Shown: in pieces, positions 1 through 13,087 of the stretch | How the letters are laid out: each line of letters begins with the position of its first letter | Position numbering within the stretch: the stretch's first letter is position 1 | Assembly (NCBI GenBank): GCA_000497125.2 | Contig: CM035317.1 | Span: 398,001 to 462,000, forward strand | DNA: 64,000 nucleotides | From: Spironucleus salmonicida | Lineage: Eukaryota > Fornicata > Diplomonadida > Hexamitidae | Direction: 5' to 3' | The notes under the pieces: model-generated | Database searches by the model: none | Told to the model about the DNA's origin: nothing | What the model saw: only the letters and a program-made list of their open reading frames with translations | Made by a program: the position numbers and the translations under genes

Positions 1-780
1 CTACCCAACATCTCCAATTACTCCCAACACGCGAACCACACGGCCAGAAATCGCCCACGACCTATTTGATTCACCTAAGTATCCCTCTAAATCTTACAGC
101 ACAACCCCGCTAACGTCTCATGCTCCTCAGTACACTTCTCCTTATCTCCATCAGAACATTCGGCAACCATCCCTTACCGCCGTCCTGACCGTAGCTGCAT
201 GAAGTACCTTTTCTGCGGCATCGCATTCACAGGATGGGTCAATACCTTCCACTCAAGTGGTTGGAACGTCCTCCAGAAAATCGTTGCAGTTCGCGGTTCC
301 GTCACTGAGTATGGTGGTAATGTAATAATTCTCATCGCGGGAATTGCAAAATGCAACAGACGATAAAATATAACATTTTGACTCGCACAGGTGCAGCTGT
401 TTGTTGGAGCGGAGCAACATGCCTTTGCACTATTTGCTCAGCATTCTCTATACGTCGAACAATCGAATAGACTATTTTGGGCTCCCCTCCATTACACCCG
501 AAGTCATTTTGTGCAGGGTTGTGCGCATGCGGTGTACGGGATTTCGTCTAGAAAGGTATCAGGAGGGCCTTCAGCCCAAGAAGCGAATCCGTATTTCTTG
601 CTGTCTACTGTCTTCCTGTCGTCGACATACCATCCCAGGTCCAGCTTCGTGCCGTATGTGCACAGGACACAGTTCTCGGATCCTACGCTGGGGACTAGTA
701 GACAGGATCGGCATAGCAGGGTTTCGCGGTGCCTTGCAGCTTGCGAGTGGTCTTCCGTTTCGAACTGAGGAACTGTAGCA
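1..780 (-). pseudogene. Decayed CRMP relic, cut by the window edge
   Basis: No complete reading frame survives, but the minus strand gives CRMP-like pieces in changing frames. Around 720-590 it reads NCVLCTYGTKLDLG. Around 390-270 it reads KCYILSSVAFCNS followed by YYITTILSDGTANCND. The second piece lines up with the intact CRMP at 18902-19837 (ICYFCSPQGYVTTVEG, then NCENIQNG). In-frame TGA codons and frame changes interrupt it. The block is GC-richer than the sequence after it, as are the intact CRMPs. The plus-strand open frames here (391-778) are shadows. The 3' end may lie left of the window. Edges are approximate. Confidence 0.45.
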
Positions 781-1261
781 TGATTCTCATAAATAGCGTA
801 AATGGGTTTTCATGTTTTTCTATTTTGCTAAGTTGGGACTAGGTTGGGTATCCAGAGCTAAGCTCATGATGCGATTAGTATCCTGCATATTATATAAACT
901 AGATACCAAAATTAAACTTCCGCTCCAATTAATATTAGACACTAACGTATTAGATTGAATATGACACCCTATGACGACAATATGAGTCCACTGACGGCCA
1001 GCACTCGCCCTGTGCGGTCGGCTATCCCAACAGCAGCATGTGCAAAGGATGCAAAGCCAGATACAAGGCAAGGCGTGATCGATATCTAGCGGTGCCAGCC
1101 CGCTAGCAGGATATTTATGCCTCTCCGGAGCACAGTTGTACCCAGTACGAGCATTTCCACTTTCCCTTATTCCCCGAGTCTGCTGCTCAAATCCGTACGG
1201 CATCAGCTCCCGCACCACTAGATGATACCGTGGCCATCTAGCCATATTATGCCAAATTCTA

Positions 1262-2116
1262 TCACTTCCTGGCCTTCTTGATGAAGTAGTATGCCAAGCC
1301 GCCACCAACTGCACCAGCAACCACCAATACCCCTATGATAATGCCGGCAATCGCACCACCGCCTATTTTATTCTGCTAGACTGTGTCCTATTTGGGCCAG
1401 CACAATCTTCCTCTAACTTCATACCCGTCCGTACATTCAGTGCACGTACCGCCTTTCGCCTTCACTATATTAGGTAAACACGTATCACAGTCAGTCTTAT
1501 TGTCATTGCATGAGGCACAGTTTACAGCATTTCCACATTTGCAGGCAGAATCAAGCCCTTTCGCGCACGATGTGGCAACGCCATTCTTGCAGTATTCGCC
1601 ATCTTGGAGGCTATTGCAGTTGGCTATGCACCTTCCGTCTATAGTAGTAGTATAAGCGCCTGGATTACAGGTGTTGCACACTGTTTTTGAGGAGCAAAGA
1701 AGACAATTTTGTTCGCATTTCTCGCAGCGATTTACTGACAAGTTGCAGAATGTAGAAATTTCATCTTCGCAGTCTTTTAAAGAATTGCAAACTCTAACGC
1801 ATGTATCATTTTCCTTGATGTAGCCCTCAGCGCAAGCCTCGCATGAATCAGGGTTCTTACACTTAGCACACCCCTTTAAGCACGAGGTGCACATATCATT
1901 CTCTAGAAAACTTCCGGGAATGCATTAGGAGCATTTTTTATCTGCGCATTCTCTACAATTGGGATTAGCTGTATTGTCCACACAGTAGCAGCCTTGGCCG
2001 AGTTTTATGTCACCGGAGCAAGGGAGGCAGATCACTTCCGTGATGCTGGTCGCTGGGCAATAAAATCCTGCCTTGCAGCCGGTACTCGATCTACTACATT
2101 TTCCGGCGTCGCTCAT
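1262..2116 (-). CDS. Cysteine-rich membrane protein (CRMP), 284 aa
   Basis: Read with TAA/TAG as Gln, this is one open frame ending at TGA. ATG was chosen because it follows an A-rich context (CCAAAATG), like the other family members, and starts MSDAGKC just before the first Cys cluster. CxxC motifs run through most of the protein (for example [30 protein letters not shown]). A Gly/Ala/Val/Ile-rich transmembrane segment starting [10 protein letters not shown] follows, with a short basic tail YYFIKKARK. In-frame TAA sits at KKCSQC and TAG after CWPK. The architecture is that of diplomonad surface CRMPs/VSP-like proteins, expected at the plasma membrane. It lacks an obvious signal peptide. The closest relative in the window is the gene at 18902-19837. 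The ligand or role is unknown. Confidence 0.85.
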
Positions 2117-2270
2117 TTTGGATGGATACACGTATTATAATAGAGTATCTCCTGTATAGAATAACTTACCAGTTACGAATTTATTGAATATTGCTTGATA
2201 TGGTATATAAGACAATATATCCAGAAACTAAAAATGGAATAACGTATTTATATCTATAAAGTATGTATTT

Positions 2271-2720
2271 GTGAGAACAGTTTTCCCAGTGTTTATTGCT
2301 TGTTTATGTAGATATGCTACGTCTCCGAATGGACCCCTGGACCGGAACTGCATGAGGCTACCATGCGTACTGGTACCAGCGCGGTACACCGAGAGGGCCT
2401 TGGAGCAGGTAACTGGGATATGCAGGTACACCGCAATAACACCTCCCGAAAGCTCACTCTGCAAGGCAGCAAGCAGGCTTTGGGGGCTCTTACCACGCCC
2501 AACGATGTTAAGAAATAAGTGCGCTTCCCAGACAGCCTAGCATGCTCCTAAGAATTTACGCAAGGTATCCCCTCAAGGGCCTCATTGAGCTAGGCAACCT
2601 CCTGGAAGTTGGTCTGGGCCGCGCTGCAGTAGTTTTGCGACTAGCCTAGGCATCAGGTTGGTTCTAACCCTCGTTCTAAGCCGGTTTTCGCTCTCGGGAT
2701 AATGAAATAGGTAAGTAACC
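2271..2720 (+). pseudogene. Probable CRMP relic in a GC-richer island
   Basis: From 2271 to the TGA at 2586-2588 a TAR-tolerant frame holds Cys pairs such as ACLC and NCMRLPC, but no clean CRMP repeat. Just beyond (2590-2690) a different frame gives a Gly/Val/Ala-rich hydrophobic stretch, and the bases AGGCATCAGG recur in the C-terminal part of the relic at 6900-7264. The block is much GC-richer than its flanks. I read it as an old, frame-broken CRMP gene; this rests on composition and weak pattern only. It points head-to-head away from the gene at 1262-2116. Confidence 0.3.
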
Positions 2721-5412
2721 GAACTCAGTGCTAAGTATTCCAAGCAAAAATATGAAAATCCATATTGAAATACGAAACATCATTTTATTAAATTGAGAAA
2801 GAATTTATATCATTCAATTACATATTTCATAATCATATTTCATATATTTGCTAGTATACCTACTACTCTACAAGCATATCAGTGTTTATATAATTTTTAA
2901 AAAAGAAAGCTTCGATACTTAAAACAAGTCATTTTTAAAAATACTTTGTATCTTCCATATTAAATAATCTTGCTAACCACCCTCAGCGTGAGCAGGTCAA
3001 GGGAAATATGATCTCTTTAGAGATTGTATTTCCATTGGGTCGCCCAAATCGAATATATCAAATTCATAATTATATTTTAATTTTCAATATCGTATTTTTT
3101 AAAATACATAACTGGTGTTTTTATATTTAGATGTTATTAACAAATCTTGATCAGCCATGACAGAGAAGTAATATTCAAGCAAGATAAAATTATAAATACA
3201 AAAATTAAAATACTTAAAACAAGATTTATTACAGATACTAGAAGAGGATCTTGATTTTATAAAAGTAAAGCTTTTAAAATACGAAATCTAAACAATAATG
3301 CAATGATCTGAATATGAATATTAAGCAATACAAAAACGAATATAGTTAGATATCCCTTATAGATAAATAACTCTAATAAAACAAATACTAAATAATTTAT
3401 TCTAATAAATTAATTAGATTAAACCAATTATAAAAGTTTTAACTGATATACAATACAATTAAATAGTAAAATTTACAATTAAATGAGTTCAAGGATAAAT
3501 CTCATACCAGAGTCTTGAATAATCTATCAAGCGATTTACTACAAAATATCACATTGCATAAATTCAATTACCAAAAGTAAAACAATTAATGATAGTATTA
3601 ATTTAAATATAGACTACAAGTAAAATATGTTTGAAGAAAATAAATAGTAAGCAAGTAGTAAGTCACCCTCAAGAAGGTGCACACAGAATATTTGAATTTT
3701 TAAAATGGACTATTATTTTATTACTCGCAATGCGAATGATAAAATCTGATATAGTAGATAGTATCCCAGAGAGGGGTCAAGAAAAAATATTTTTCCTATT
3801 TAAAAATTCAAAACGGTTACTCACCAAGGGCGACCACTAAATTGGGTCAAAATAGTTAACTTTAAAATTTTCTAAAGCTACTAATTCTAATTATGTGGTT
3901 CATACAATGGGGATTTGTTAGTCTATGTATTATTCTGACTACAAACTATGAAATTTTGAATTTTAGCGTTAAATTAAAAGATACTCTGAGTACTGACACT
4001 CCTCGCCTTCTACTGCTAGGACCCCCTTATAACTTTGCCAACGTTTTTTTAAATGTAACCCTTGCAGAGTAGCATTTAATATCAGCAAAAAATACCATTT
4101 TCACCCTCTAGGTGATGCGCCAAACCAAATATCTGTTGCCAAATTATGACGAATTCACCATAGTCTCTGCTCTACCAGATACCTAATTTTATAAAATGAT
4201 ACCAGTAGAAGGTTGCAATCGTGCGTTCCGCACCAGCAGTTCTGCCTCTTTCCGACCATCCTCTGCTCAAATATTCAACGTGGCGTGCACGCTAGGAATA
4301 GGTGCTACACATCGCTGCGTGCCTTCTGATTACGCAAAAACATTTCTTACCCTTTGGTGCATGCCCTGTTCCCGTCTTGCGCGCAGATGCTTCGCACGGG
4401 AGGTTGCAAATTTGGTAATTTGGAAGCCTTTCAGCGGGAGTGGGGTAGAAAATACGCATTTTCCTAAAGTTTAGTTGTATGCTATTTGAAGTCGAAATGA
4501 GCATTTTGGCGATAATTCTGGGAGGGCAGTTAGCATCGTGTAAGACACTTTAAGATGATAATTTAAGGAATTGGTTGATTGCGGTAATGTGTGCATAGCG
4601 TTCATGGGGATTAGGTGTGTTTGATTTGTGCAGTCTTAGCAGTTAGGGAATGGGAGATGTTGGGCGAGAAGGGGGCTTGAGTATTTTGGTGTAGATGCAT
4701 TAACATGATATTTGTCAGGTCTTAACGTTTGGAATGGTGTGGTTGTGGATTGAATTTGGTTATTTAGAGATAATTTTATTGTACAGTAGTTGTAGTAACT
4801 ATAGTTTGGATGAATTTGGAATATCGATATCTTACCATACGCAGGAGTACGAAATTCAACTTTAAGGTAATTTTAAAGTAATGGTACAATAACATGTCAT
4901 ACTGTTATATTTATCTATTATGCTGTCCGAATTTGAAAATAATTAAAGTATGCAAAACTGAAACTGAAATATTTAATAATAGTACACCCCGCAGAATCAC
5001 TCTAAAGATAGTAAGTTAAATTTCATAAAATAGGCCATACACCAAATTTATGACTTAAAGTATTACTATCATTCATGCTACGTAATATCATGGAAAACAT
5101 GCGTTTAGTTAATTTTTGCAGAACTTCTAAGGCTTTTGAACTAAAATATATTACTAATTACTCATATGGTGCTATTTGTATTACATGTGGTAAATCGATC
5201 TATCGATGCCTTGCTTTGACCTCATGCTAATTTTATCTCAGATTATCAAGTATTATCGTATTAGGTCTAGCAAATTGAAGTATATTGTGGTGGGCTCAAG
5301 TATTCCGTAACGAGCTGCTGTCAGCTAAGTATCGCGAAGAGTAATGCATCGCTAATTAACATTTAAGTTCACTTAGAATTTTTGGCCATGTATTCTTTCA
5401 CAACTGGTACCA
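2721..5412. other. AT-rich intergenic desert with one GC-raised island
   Basis: No recognisable gene. About 4196-4960 is less AT-rich, and one plus frame there has no TGA for about 250 codons, but its translation has no domain, TM pattern or Cys pattern I know, and no A-rich ATG. It could be a very old relic. Other TGA-free runs, such as one from about 3590 to 3960, are within what AT-rich DNA gives by chance when only one codon is a stop. Confidence 0.4.
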
Positions 5413-6250
5413 TCACTTCTTCTTTTTCTTGAGGAAGTAAATGCAAGTCCACCTTCGACTACACTTACTGTTAATATTCATATTATAACAATTCTGGATA
5501 ATCTAACGTTATACATTTCATCAAAAAACAGATATTTCCAAGTTTCTCAGCACATTCTATGCATTCTCAGCATTGTTAGTATTTGGGTAAATACCCCAGA
5601 AAGACTATAACTTCCACTAGATTAACGATTTAGGGCTCATGAATGTCTAGAGAGCAGATAGTTCCTAGAGTCTATGCAGCCCGTGCATTCCCATTATCTT
5701 CATCAGAATATATGCATAATGGATCAGTACAGGGCCAATCTCTTATTTCTTAAATTGTTTGACAAATAAGGCAATTAGGCGCTCCTGGAACACACCTGCG
5801 TCGTGGTGTCTGGCCAGCGGAGCAGTATTCAATAATAGGATTATTAGCATAGGCATAGCGGACAATGATGCGGCTACCTAATAGCTTACTTATTTATACT
5901 GTGCCATCTATTTGGGATTTTGCATTTGAGGATTCATCCAGCTGCTGCATGCCTCGCAGATTGTTAGCAGGCTCTCCAGAGATTCCCAGTGGATTTAATT
6001 CGCAAAGCTAGGAGTATTGAGAAAATGTCTAGGACCACAAGCGCGTGCAATACCTGCTTATTTTATTCATATACCGCCTAAAGCTTTAAATCGGATCGCG
6101 ATAGCTGTACATTAGGCGTATTACCGCATGCTGTAGCGTTAGCAGAGCATGCTGGCAACAGGCTGAGATACGAACTAAGCATTAATTTGATTTTGCTACT
6201 GCATGCGCTATTACTACTTCTGTACAGTAAATGCTACCAGGATTAGCTTC
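5413..6250 (-). pseudogene. CRMP pseudogene, C-terminal portion, frameshifted
   Basis: On the minus strand a TAR-as-Gln frame is open from about 6250 to 5590 and includes EYCSAGQTPRRRCVPG, NCLICQ and ECIECAEKLGNICFL. An in-frame TGA interrupts the last Cys cluster at about 5585. The final 60 bases encode the family's C-terminus in two frames: GGLA in one, then YFLKKKKK and TGA in the next, as if one base were lost. The TM segment before it is also degraded and carries a TGA. So this is a CRMP gene with at least one nonsense codon and one frameshift. The upper edge is where Cys-bearing sequence fades. Confidence 0.6.
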
Positions 6251-6899
6251 GTGCTATATTGAATGCAGTCGTTTAGTTTATTGTATTAGGATGGCGTTTA
6301 ATAGTTTTGGTATTTAATAGTTGTATTTAGTTAATTATTTAGTATTTAGATAATATTTACTAGTATAATTAGACATAGTAAGATATTTACTACTCATTCA
6401 GAAGGAGATACTGATTAATATAATATATGCATCTGTTATAAAAATAAAAATCAATAACTGAAGGTTTGCTTATATTAAACTGAAACTATAATAGTTATAA
6501 ATTGATTAATTTACCAAGTTTCTGCATAATAGGTTAATACATAATATGATGAAAAATGAAAAATGTAAATGTAAATTATATGTATTATCAAAACTTATCA
6601 GGTTTAATCCTAAAAGTGTTATGATAACTAATGAATATAATATTAACATAAAATATTTTTCATCTAATTGAAGTTAGTCATTCTCAGGTAAGGATATGAA
6701 AGATTAGAATGTATATTACTTAAATTTTACAAATTTAGTTATTAAGCCTTAGATCATAGCATAGATGGTATAAGGATAGTAGAAAGTGAAAGTTCTTACC
6801 TAATAATGTAGTCAGTGAACAAAACCTATCTCTCTCACTACAGGTCATAGAAATAATAAAATTTAGTTAATGTAAGCATTGCCACTTTAGGAAAGCATG
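6251..6899. other. AT-rich intergenic sequence
   Basis: Very AT-rich, no coding pattern or RNA gene seen on either strand. Confidence 0.5.
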
Positions 6900-7264
6900 T
6901 AATAGATAAGCTAATGATAAAGTAAGGTTTAGTAATATTCTGGCATACTGTGCTGCAAGGGGAATGCATGTATAGACTTAAGGCTGATTAGTGGAACAGC
7001 TGGGATCTGAATAGAAATGGTGTCAACACCTAGTACTGCATCTTAAATGAACCGTAAGTAGAAACCTGCATATTATTAGTGGGAAAGTAGGATTTACGAA
7101 GTATCTGCGCAAATATCCAAACAAAATAATACGATACCAGCCAAACTTCTGATACCTCGGTGAGAATCGGAGCATGGATAGTACCACGGGCTCTGGTACG
7201 GTTCGGAGTGGCTGGTATGCTCCTGCATATTTAGGCATCAGGCTAGCCTAGAAGAAGTAATTGA
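6900..7264 (+). pseudogene. CRMP relic, C-terminal fragment
   Basis: A plus-strand frame with TAR as Gln runs from about 6965 to a TGA at 7262-7264. It contains GECMYRLK, QYCILNEPQVETCILLVGK and then a degraded hydrophobic segment (IGAWIVPRALVRFGVAGMLL) followed by a basic tail ending PRRSN. The order of Cys cluster, TM-like stretch, basic tail and TGA is that of CRMP C-termini. The TM segment now contains Arg and Pro, so it is probably not functional. No start codon or N-terminal repeats are present. Confidence 0.5.
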
Positions 7265-7928
7265 AACCCTATTAGCCATCTTCACCATTCTTTTAATTTA
7301 CCATATTAGAATGACATAAATATTTTTGAGTTTTGCAGCTTTGTTAGTCTAAATACTATCCGAATATACCATTCACTGATAACGTGGAAATATGAATTAT
7401 TTTATTATATTAAAATAATATTGTTAACTTCGGCTAACATAAAGTTGGTCTGAGTATTAATTATGTTTAAATACCCATAGGTCCAACTATTACCAGCAAT
7501 CGGGTATTTAGTAAACTTACTGCTATTTCTGCAATCACAGGGGTATTATATAATATATGGATTTTTTCACTTTTAGTTTTTGCAGTATTATATTAGTATG
7601 CACAACTATTATTAAACTCAATTTAAAGATTTGCGGGTTTTAAAGATTATAAGTTACTACGCACTTTGCATAAACTATTATAACACCACTCATGCCTATA
7701 ATAACAATAACATCACCATTTCTTTTGGTAAATCTACTGGGATTCCTCTACAACTACTTTAAGTAAATTTTACTAAATTATACTTATTTGTACAACATCA
7801 ATTCCACGCTTAATAGTAAACGCTATCCATAAAATATTTCACTTCCACTTCAATACTCAAAAACACAAAACTGCTATACTCGGTAATATTCACAGTTACA
7901 CTGTAGTCATGTTTTCACTTCTATCTAA
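7265..7928. other. AT-rich upstream region of a CRMP gene
   Basis: AT-rich leader of the gene starting at 7929. I saw no conserved element beyond A-rich sequence directly at the start codon. Confidence 0.4.
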
Positions 7929-9680
7929 ATGTCAAACTAGTGTACTTCTTCAATTACAAATACCTGCAGTGAAGGGACTTTCTGTCCATCAAACGCAGGA
8001 ACTACTTCTACAGATTGTCTCGCGTGCAAATCAGAGTGCGCAACCTGCACAGCAGAGAACACGTGTCAAACCTGCACTAACGGGAACTTTTTAAGCGTAA
8101 CCACCTGCGCCACCTGCGTTTCCGGAACCACCATGAAGTGCACCTGCGGTTCCGCTGAGAACTGCTCGACTTGTTCGGATGATATGGCAAAATGCGCTAC
8201 CTGTAGTAGTGAATATGATATGGCTGCGAATCCTCCTTGTTCAGCATGCAAGGCAGGGTACTTTGAGAATATTGAAAACCCAAAAACCTGCACAAAATGC
8301 CCAGTAACCTGCGCAACCTGTACCGCAGAAAACACCTGTCTAACATGTAAAGATGGAAACGTTTTAACTGGCAGTACCTGCGTCCCCTGCAATGCAACCC
8401 AAATGACTGCCTGCACGTGCCAAACTACCAAAAACTGCTCAACATGTAAGTCTAGTGAGATGGACAAATGCGAAACATGTATAGGAAACTTTGACCCTTC
8501 TATCACCACTCCTTGCGAGAAATGCTTGTCAGGATTCTTCAAGGAAAACAAAGATGCGAGTGATACTTGCACGGCCTGCTCCAAGAATTGCACAACCTGC
8601 ACATCCATCTCCGTTTGCACATCTTGCAGGGACGGGTTTTTGCTTGATAACAAGAATTGCGTAGCCTGCACAGATACAAACTGCAAGACATGTCCCTCTA
8701 GCAAAGATACCTGCACGGCTTGCAAAGATAAATTTTCGGTGTAAAGCGATAAATGTGAGAAAATATGCACAGCAAATGACGGTAGCTGTGCCATGAATCA
8801 AATCTGTGATACGATCTGCAAAGACTGCACCGGTAACTGTGCCACGTGCAAGGACGCAGTCGACAAGTGCTTGACCTGCGATCCCGGATTCATTTTAGTA
8901 GGCGATAAATGCGAAACGTGCTCTGCTGGCTGCGCGAACTGCGACGGCAATAAAGACACCTGCAAGGTTTGTAAGGACGATTTTTTCCTAAAAGATAAAA
9001 CCTGCACTGCTTGTACTGCAAACACAACAGAACAGTGTACGTGCAGTGAAGCAGCTAACTGCGCTAACTGCGATACTTCTGATAAAGCAAAGTGCGCCAC
9101 CTGTATCACCGGTTACAAAAAGGCTACAGGAGATACCTGTTCTACATGCGACGACGGTTATCTGATGGTCGGAATGGTATGCACGAAATGCGGACCAAAC
9201 TGCGCAACGTGCTCCTAAAGTATTGAAAAGTGCGATACCTGCGCCAGTTCGTACACAATGAGCATCAACTAGACGTGCGAGAAGGATTGTACGGAGGCAC
9301 TGACAGATGGCAAGGTGTGCGTCGCCGAAAAGATAGTGGATTGTGGAGGCACCGATCAGATAACTGCATGTAAATGTGGCAATACTGGAAACTGCTTCAA
9401 ATGCGACGGTTCGGATAAGGAAAAATGCGAGTCCTGCATGCGAGGATACAAATTATCAGATGACACGTGTACTACCTGCATGGACGGGTATACCGCCGTT
9501 GGTACTTTCTGCTTCCCCTAGAGCGATACGCTAAGTACCAACCTCTCTGGTGGCGCTGTTACAGGCATTATCATCGCAGTTCTAGTAGCTGTGGGTGGAG
9601 TCGCCGGTGGTATTTTTTGGTACATGAAGAAGTCAAAGCTTAATAAGGAGATTGACGAGTAGAAGTTTGTCCTGAAGTGA
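7929..9680 (+). CDS. Cysteine-rich membrane protein (CRMP), 583 aa
   Basis: Open from ATG at 7929 to TGA at 9678-9680 when TAA/TAG encode Gln. In-frame TAG sits at residue 4 (MSNQC), and TAA or TAG codons occur at 8742, 9216 and 9270. Most of the protein is Cys-rich repeats (CKSECATC, CTKCPVTCATC, CSKNCTTC, CKDCTGNCATC), many of the form CxxCxxxCxxC, in the style of furin-like/VSP modules. The C-terminus has a TM segment beginning LSGGAVTGIIIAVLVAVGG, then a lysine-rich tail of about 17 residues ending EQKFVLK. The N-terminus MSNQCTSSITNTC matches the family and has no hydrophobic signal peptide. The antisense frames covering this gene are shadows. Surface location is inferred from the family; its ligand is unknown. 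Confidence 0.9.
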
Positions 9681-12600
9681 TAATTTACGTTATTTCAGAT
9701 ATTATGATTATGTATATGGAGGCATCCTGCAATAATGAGAATATAAGGGTATAAAATTAGTAATTTACTATTATTAAATATGAAGAAGAATTCGAGTTAC
9801 TTAAATCTTACATACTACTCACTATTTCTTCACAATATTGAAATACTCTGTTTATCTCCATTATATCATTAAGTAAGCGAACGTATACTAAATATTATAA
9901 CTAAGTTAGCAATATTATCAATTCTGTGCTAAACTTTATCATTACATAACTATTTTGCGAAATTCAATTTTATGTCTTGCGTTGGATTGCAAAATTGGCT
10001 ATGAAACTTGGAATGGTATGAAATAGATATTGATAGTTTTAGTATGAGATTAGTATTTAATTGGGTAAGCGAATGACAAGTTGAGCATGCGTTGAACTAT
10101 ATTTTGCGGTTCTAAGTTTATATTTGATTGTTAATATAACTTTCTAATTATCATACTATTTAAGATAATTATTTTAGGTTATTAGTATAATTTTTCTGTT
10201 TTGTGAGTTGATTTGTAATGTAATTGTGAGGAAACGGTCGTAAAAGCAAGATATAGTATAAAATGTATAAGAAGGTGAAATAGTAGATTAAACTACTTTT
10301 GTAGTTTTTGAATACTTATATGTTGAATTTAATGATGACTACTTAGTGATTAATCATAATTGCCTTCTTCATTTCTATACTCTGATTATCTTCTACAATT
10401 GTAATTTAATAAGCATGTTAAGTAACTATTATAGTTCTATTTTATCAAAAAATATACTATGTATATTATATATTCTAATTATTATTTACACTTCTCTTCT
10501 ATATAGGTTTTATGCATAGTATCACACCTAACAATCTGATGCCTAGTTAAAGTGAAAATTTTCTATTAAGGTATGCTATAGCAACACAGCTAACGCTATG
10601 AAAATAATTATACTGTAATCAGTCTTGTAGTAGTTAATTCTATATGGTTCATATAATTTATACAACAATTATTTAATATTACCCCTGCTCTGTCGAGTGC
10701 ACTTTTTTGAAAAAGTATAAATCTGCCCAAAGAGGAAAAGTTGCAAACTTATTTAATGGGAAAGATTCCCATTCTTTGTATTTTGCTTTTCTTGTTGTGT
10801 TTCGTAATTTTCATTTTAATCGAATTCCGCTCCAGAATTGGAAAATCCACAAAATAACTCTTTGTCGAACAATCTTTAAATACTTGACCCAATAAATAAT
10901 ACAATATATCTGTGAAAAGAAAATAAGCATCTAAAGCTAATTTGGGCATAACTAGGAGCCATTACAAAATTAGAATTCAAAACTTATAATCTAAATTATA
11001 GCCATCAACTTATTTCCATATCATAACTAAGATGTTATTTTAGTAAAAAAGAATTATTGTAAAATATTAGTAAAAATATATTTATTCATGAAAATTTTAA
11101 ATTCTATATTTTTTTATAACAATTAAAATTTACAGAATAGAGTAATATCTGATGAAGGGGAACATTATATGAATGTGATATAATTTATTTCCAGTAATTA
11201 AGGAAATTTTTATTAGAATGATGATGATGATAATGAAATTAAAAAGTTAATAATTATACTTTGCTAATTAGTAAAATTTTAATGTTAGCACTAGAAATGT
11301 AGATTTAGACTCTATTGAATGCTGTTTAAATATAGTTTAGTATGGAATTGGAATAAATTCAGAAAAATAGAATATTTACCAATTGACGAGCCACTGTCCC
11401 CATTTAAAGGCAGATATACTAAAAAATATACCTACCTTAGAATCTAAATAAATATAGACATCTTTTAGGTCAGTATCAGTCCAAAAATGGTTACTGCTTT
11501 AAATTGTAATCTTATTTTGATTTTGGGTCCAGTAAGGCTTAAAAGATATTATATAGTACCTTGTGTATATATTTCCATATAGTCAAAGAGGTGTGAGTTG
11601 GGAAAATTTTATAATTCTGAAAAGTTATCAAATATTGTTTAACTAATAAATTAAACTTTACTTACGATACGTAGCAACAGGTACAAAAGTAATATTTACC
11701 TAAAGAATTAAAAGTCAAGTAATTCAAAATTTTAACTTTTGAATATTTTCATGATTTGGAATGAAGATCAAAAACATAAAATTAACAAAGTTGTTTTTCT
11801 CAATGATCTTATAGGTTAACTCTAATGAAAAGAAACACACATTTACTTATTCACGTACATCCATAGTAGATCTATATAATAAATTAATGGGCTGAGTAAA
11901 TTTCTAGGATTATAATCTTCAGCTAATAAGGTTACCCATAAAGTTTAAATGAGGGGTATTAAATTTATTTCATACACTCAACATCTGTTTAGTAAATTAT
12001 TAGATTTACTTCAAAGAAATCAACAGTATTGAAAATCTTGAACTTAAACAATATTTGAAGGCCTAATGAAATAGATTTCTTTGTACACGAAGCTAAACTA
12101 CAGTAAATCTAATGTAGAGCATAAGCTATTTACTAACGCTGTTCTAATGTACAATCTCACTAAAATACTAATATTTAATGCTAATATTTTATATGTTACA
12201 TGTAGTAAATGCTAGAACTGGAGAACATTCTATATGTGTAGTAGATACATTAACAAAAGAAAACAAAGCAACTACAGAAAGCGATATTTGCAAATTTTAC
12301 TTTTTCGGAAATAGCTTTTAGCCCGTATTCCCAATAGCAGACAGAGTCATATACATAACGCTCCCATCAGTAGCGGGTAATATTTTTCGAAAGATTTTTC
12401 TATAGGTTTGGTTGAATAACCTCCTCACCAGGAAACAGCTAATAAAGTTAATATTAGTATTATATTTGTTATACTTTTTATAATTTTAATTAGTAGTAAT
12501 TATATTATCTAATATAAGGATTATTTTTAGTTTTATTATATTATATAATATTACTCAATAAATAGTTAATTTTTGAACGAACTATTAAGATTTAGTTGTT

Positions 12601-13087
12601 TGAGCGATAATAGCTTATCGTGTATTGGCATTAATAATTATTATCTGTTATACGAAGATAATATGAAATAAGCGCCGTTACTTTTATATAGGGAACCTAA
12701 TCATTTAAACCTATTTCTTATAAAAAACTCTACAACTATATTCATGTATAATAATTATTTACCTTATTTTCACTCCTAATTATCCTATTTTAAGTCATTA
12801 GATATATTTATAAACCAATTCACTATCCTTGAAGTGACCCAAAACATAAAACGATTAATCTTACTCACTACTAAGACTTATAGCCTTTTACACTTCTATC
12901 TATATTAAAAGTGCTAAGTACTCCACATCTTCATTTTCAAGATCCTGAGTGAGTCTACTTTCCCCAACAAAACATAGCAGCTGATTCCACAGAACCCCTC
13001 CTCTGCACCACAAACATTATGTGTCAAATCAGTGCTAAGGTAAATACTTTAACTCGAAATCACTGATTTTACTGCACCATAACTTAA
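9681..13087. other. AT-rich intergenic desert
   Basis: About 3.4 kb of strongly AT-rich sequence. TGA codons appear in all plus frames in the part I counted (9.7-10.1 kb), and I found no domain or RNA gene across it. The open frame at about 10707-10895 has no family signature. Confidence 0.4.

Noticed and set aside
4196-4960. TGA-free frame of about 250 codons
   Set aside because: No ATG in a usual context, no domain, odd composition; with one stop codon such runs are not strong evidence.
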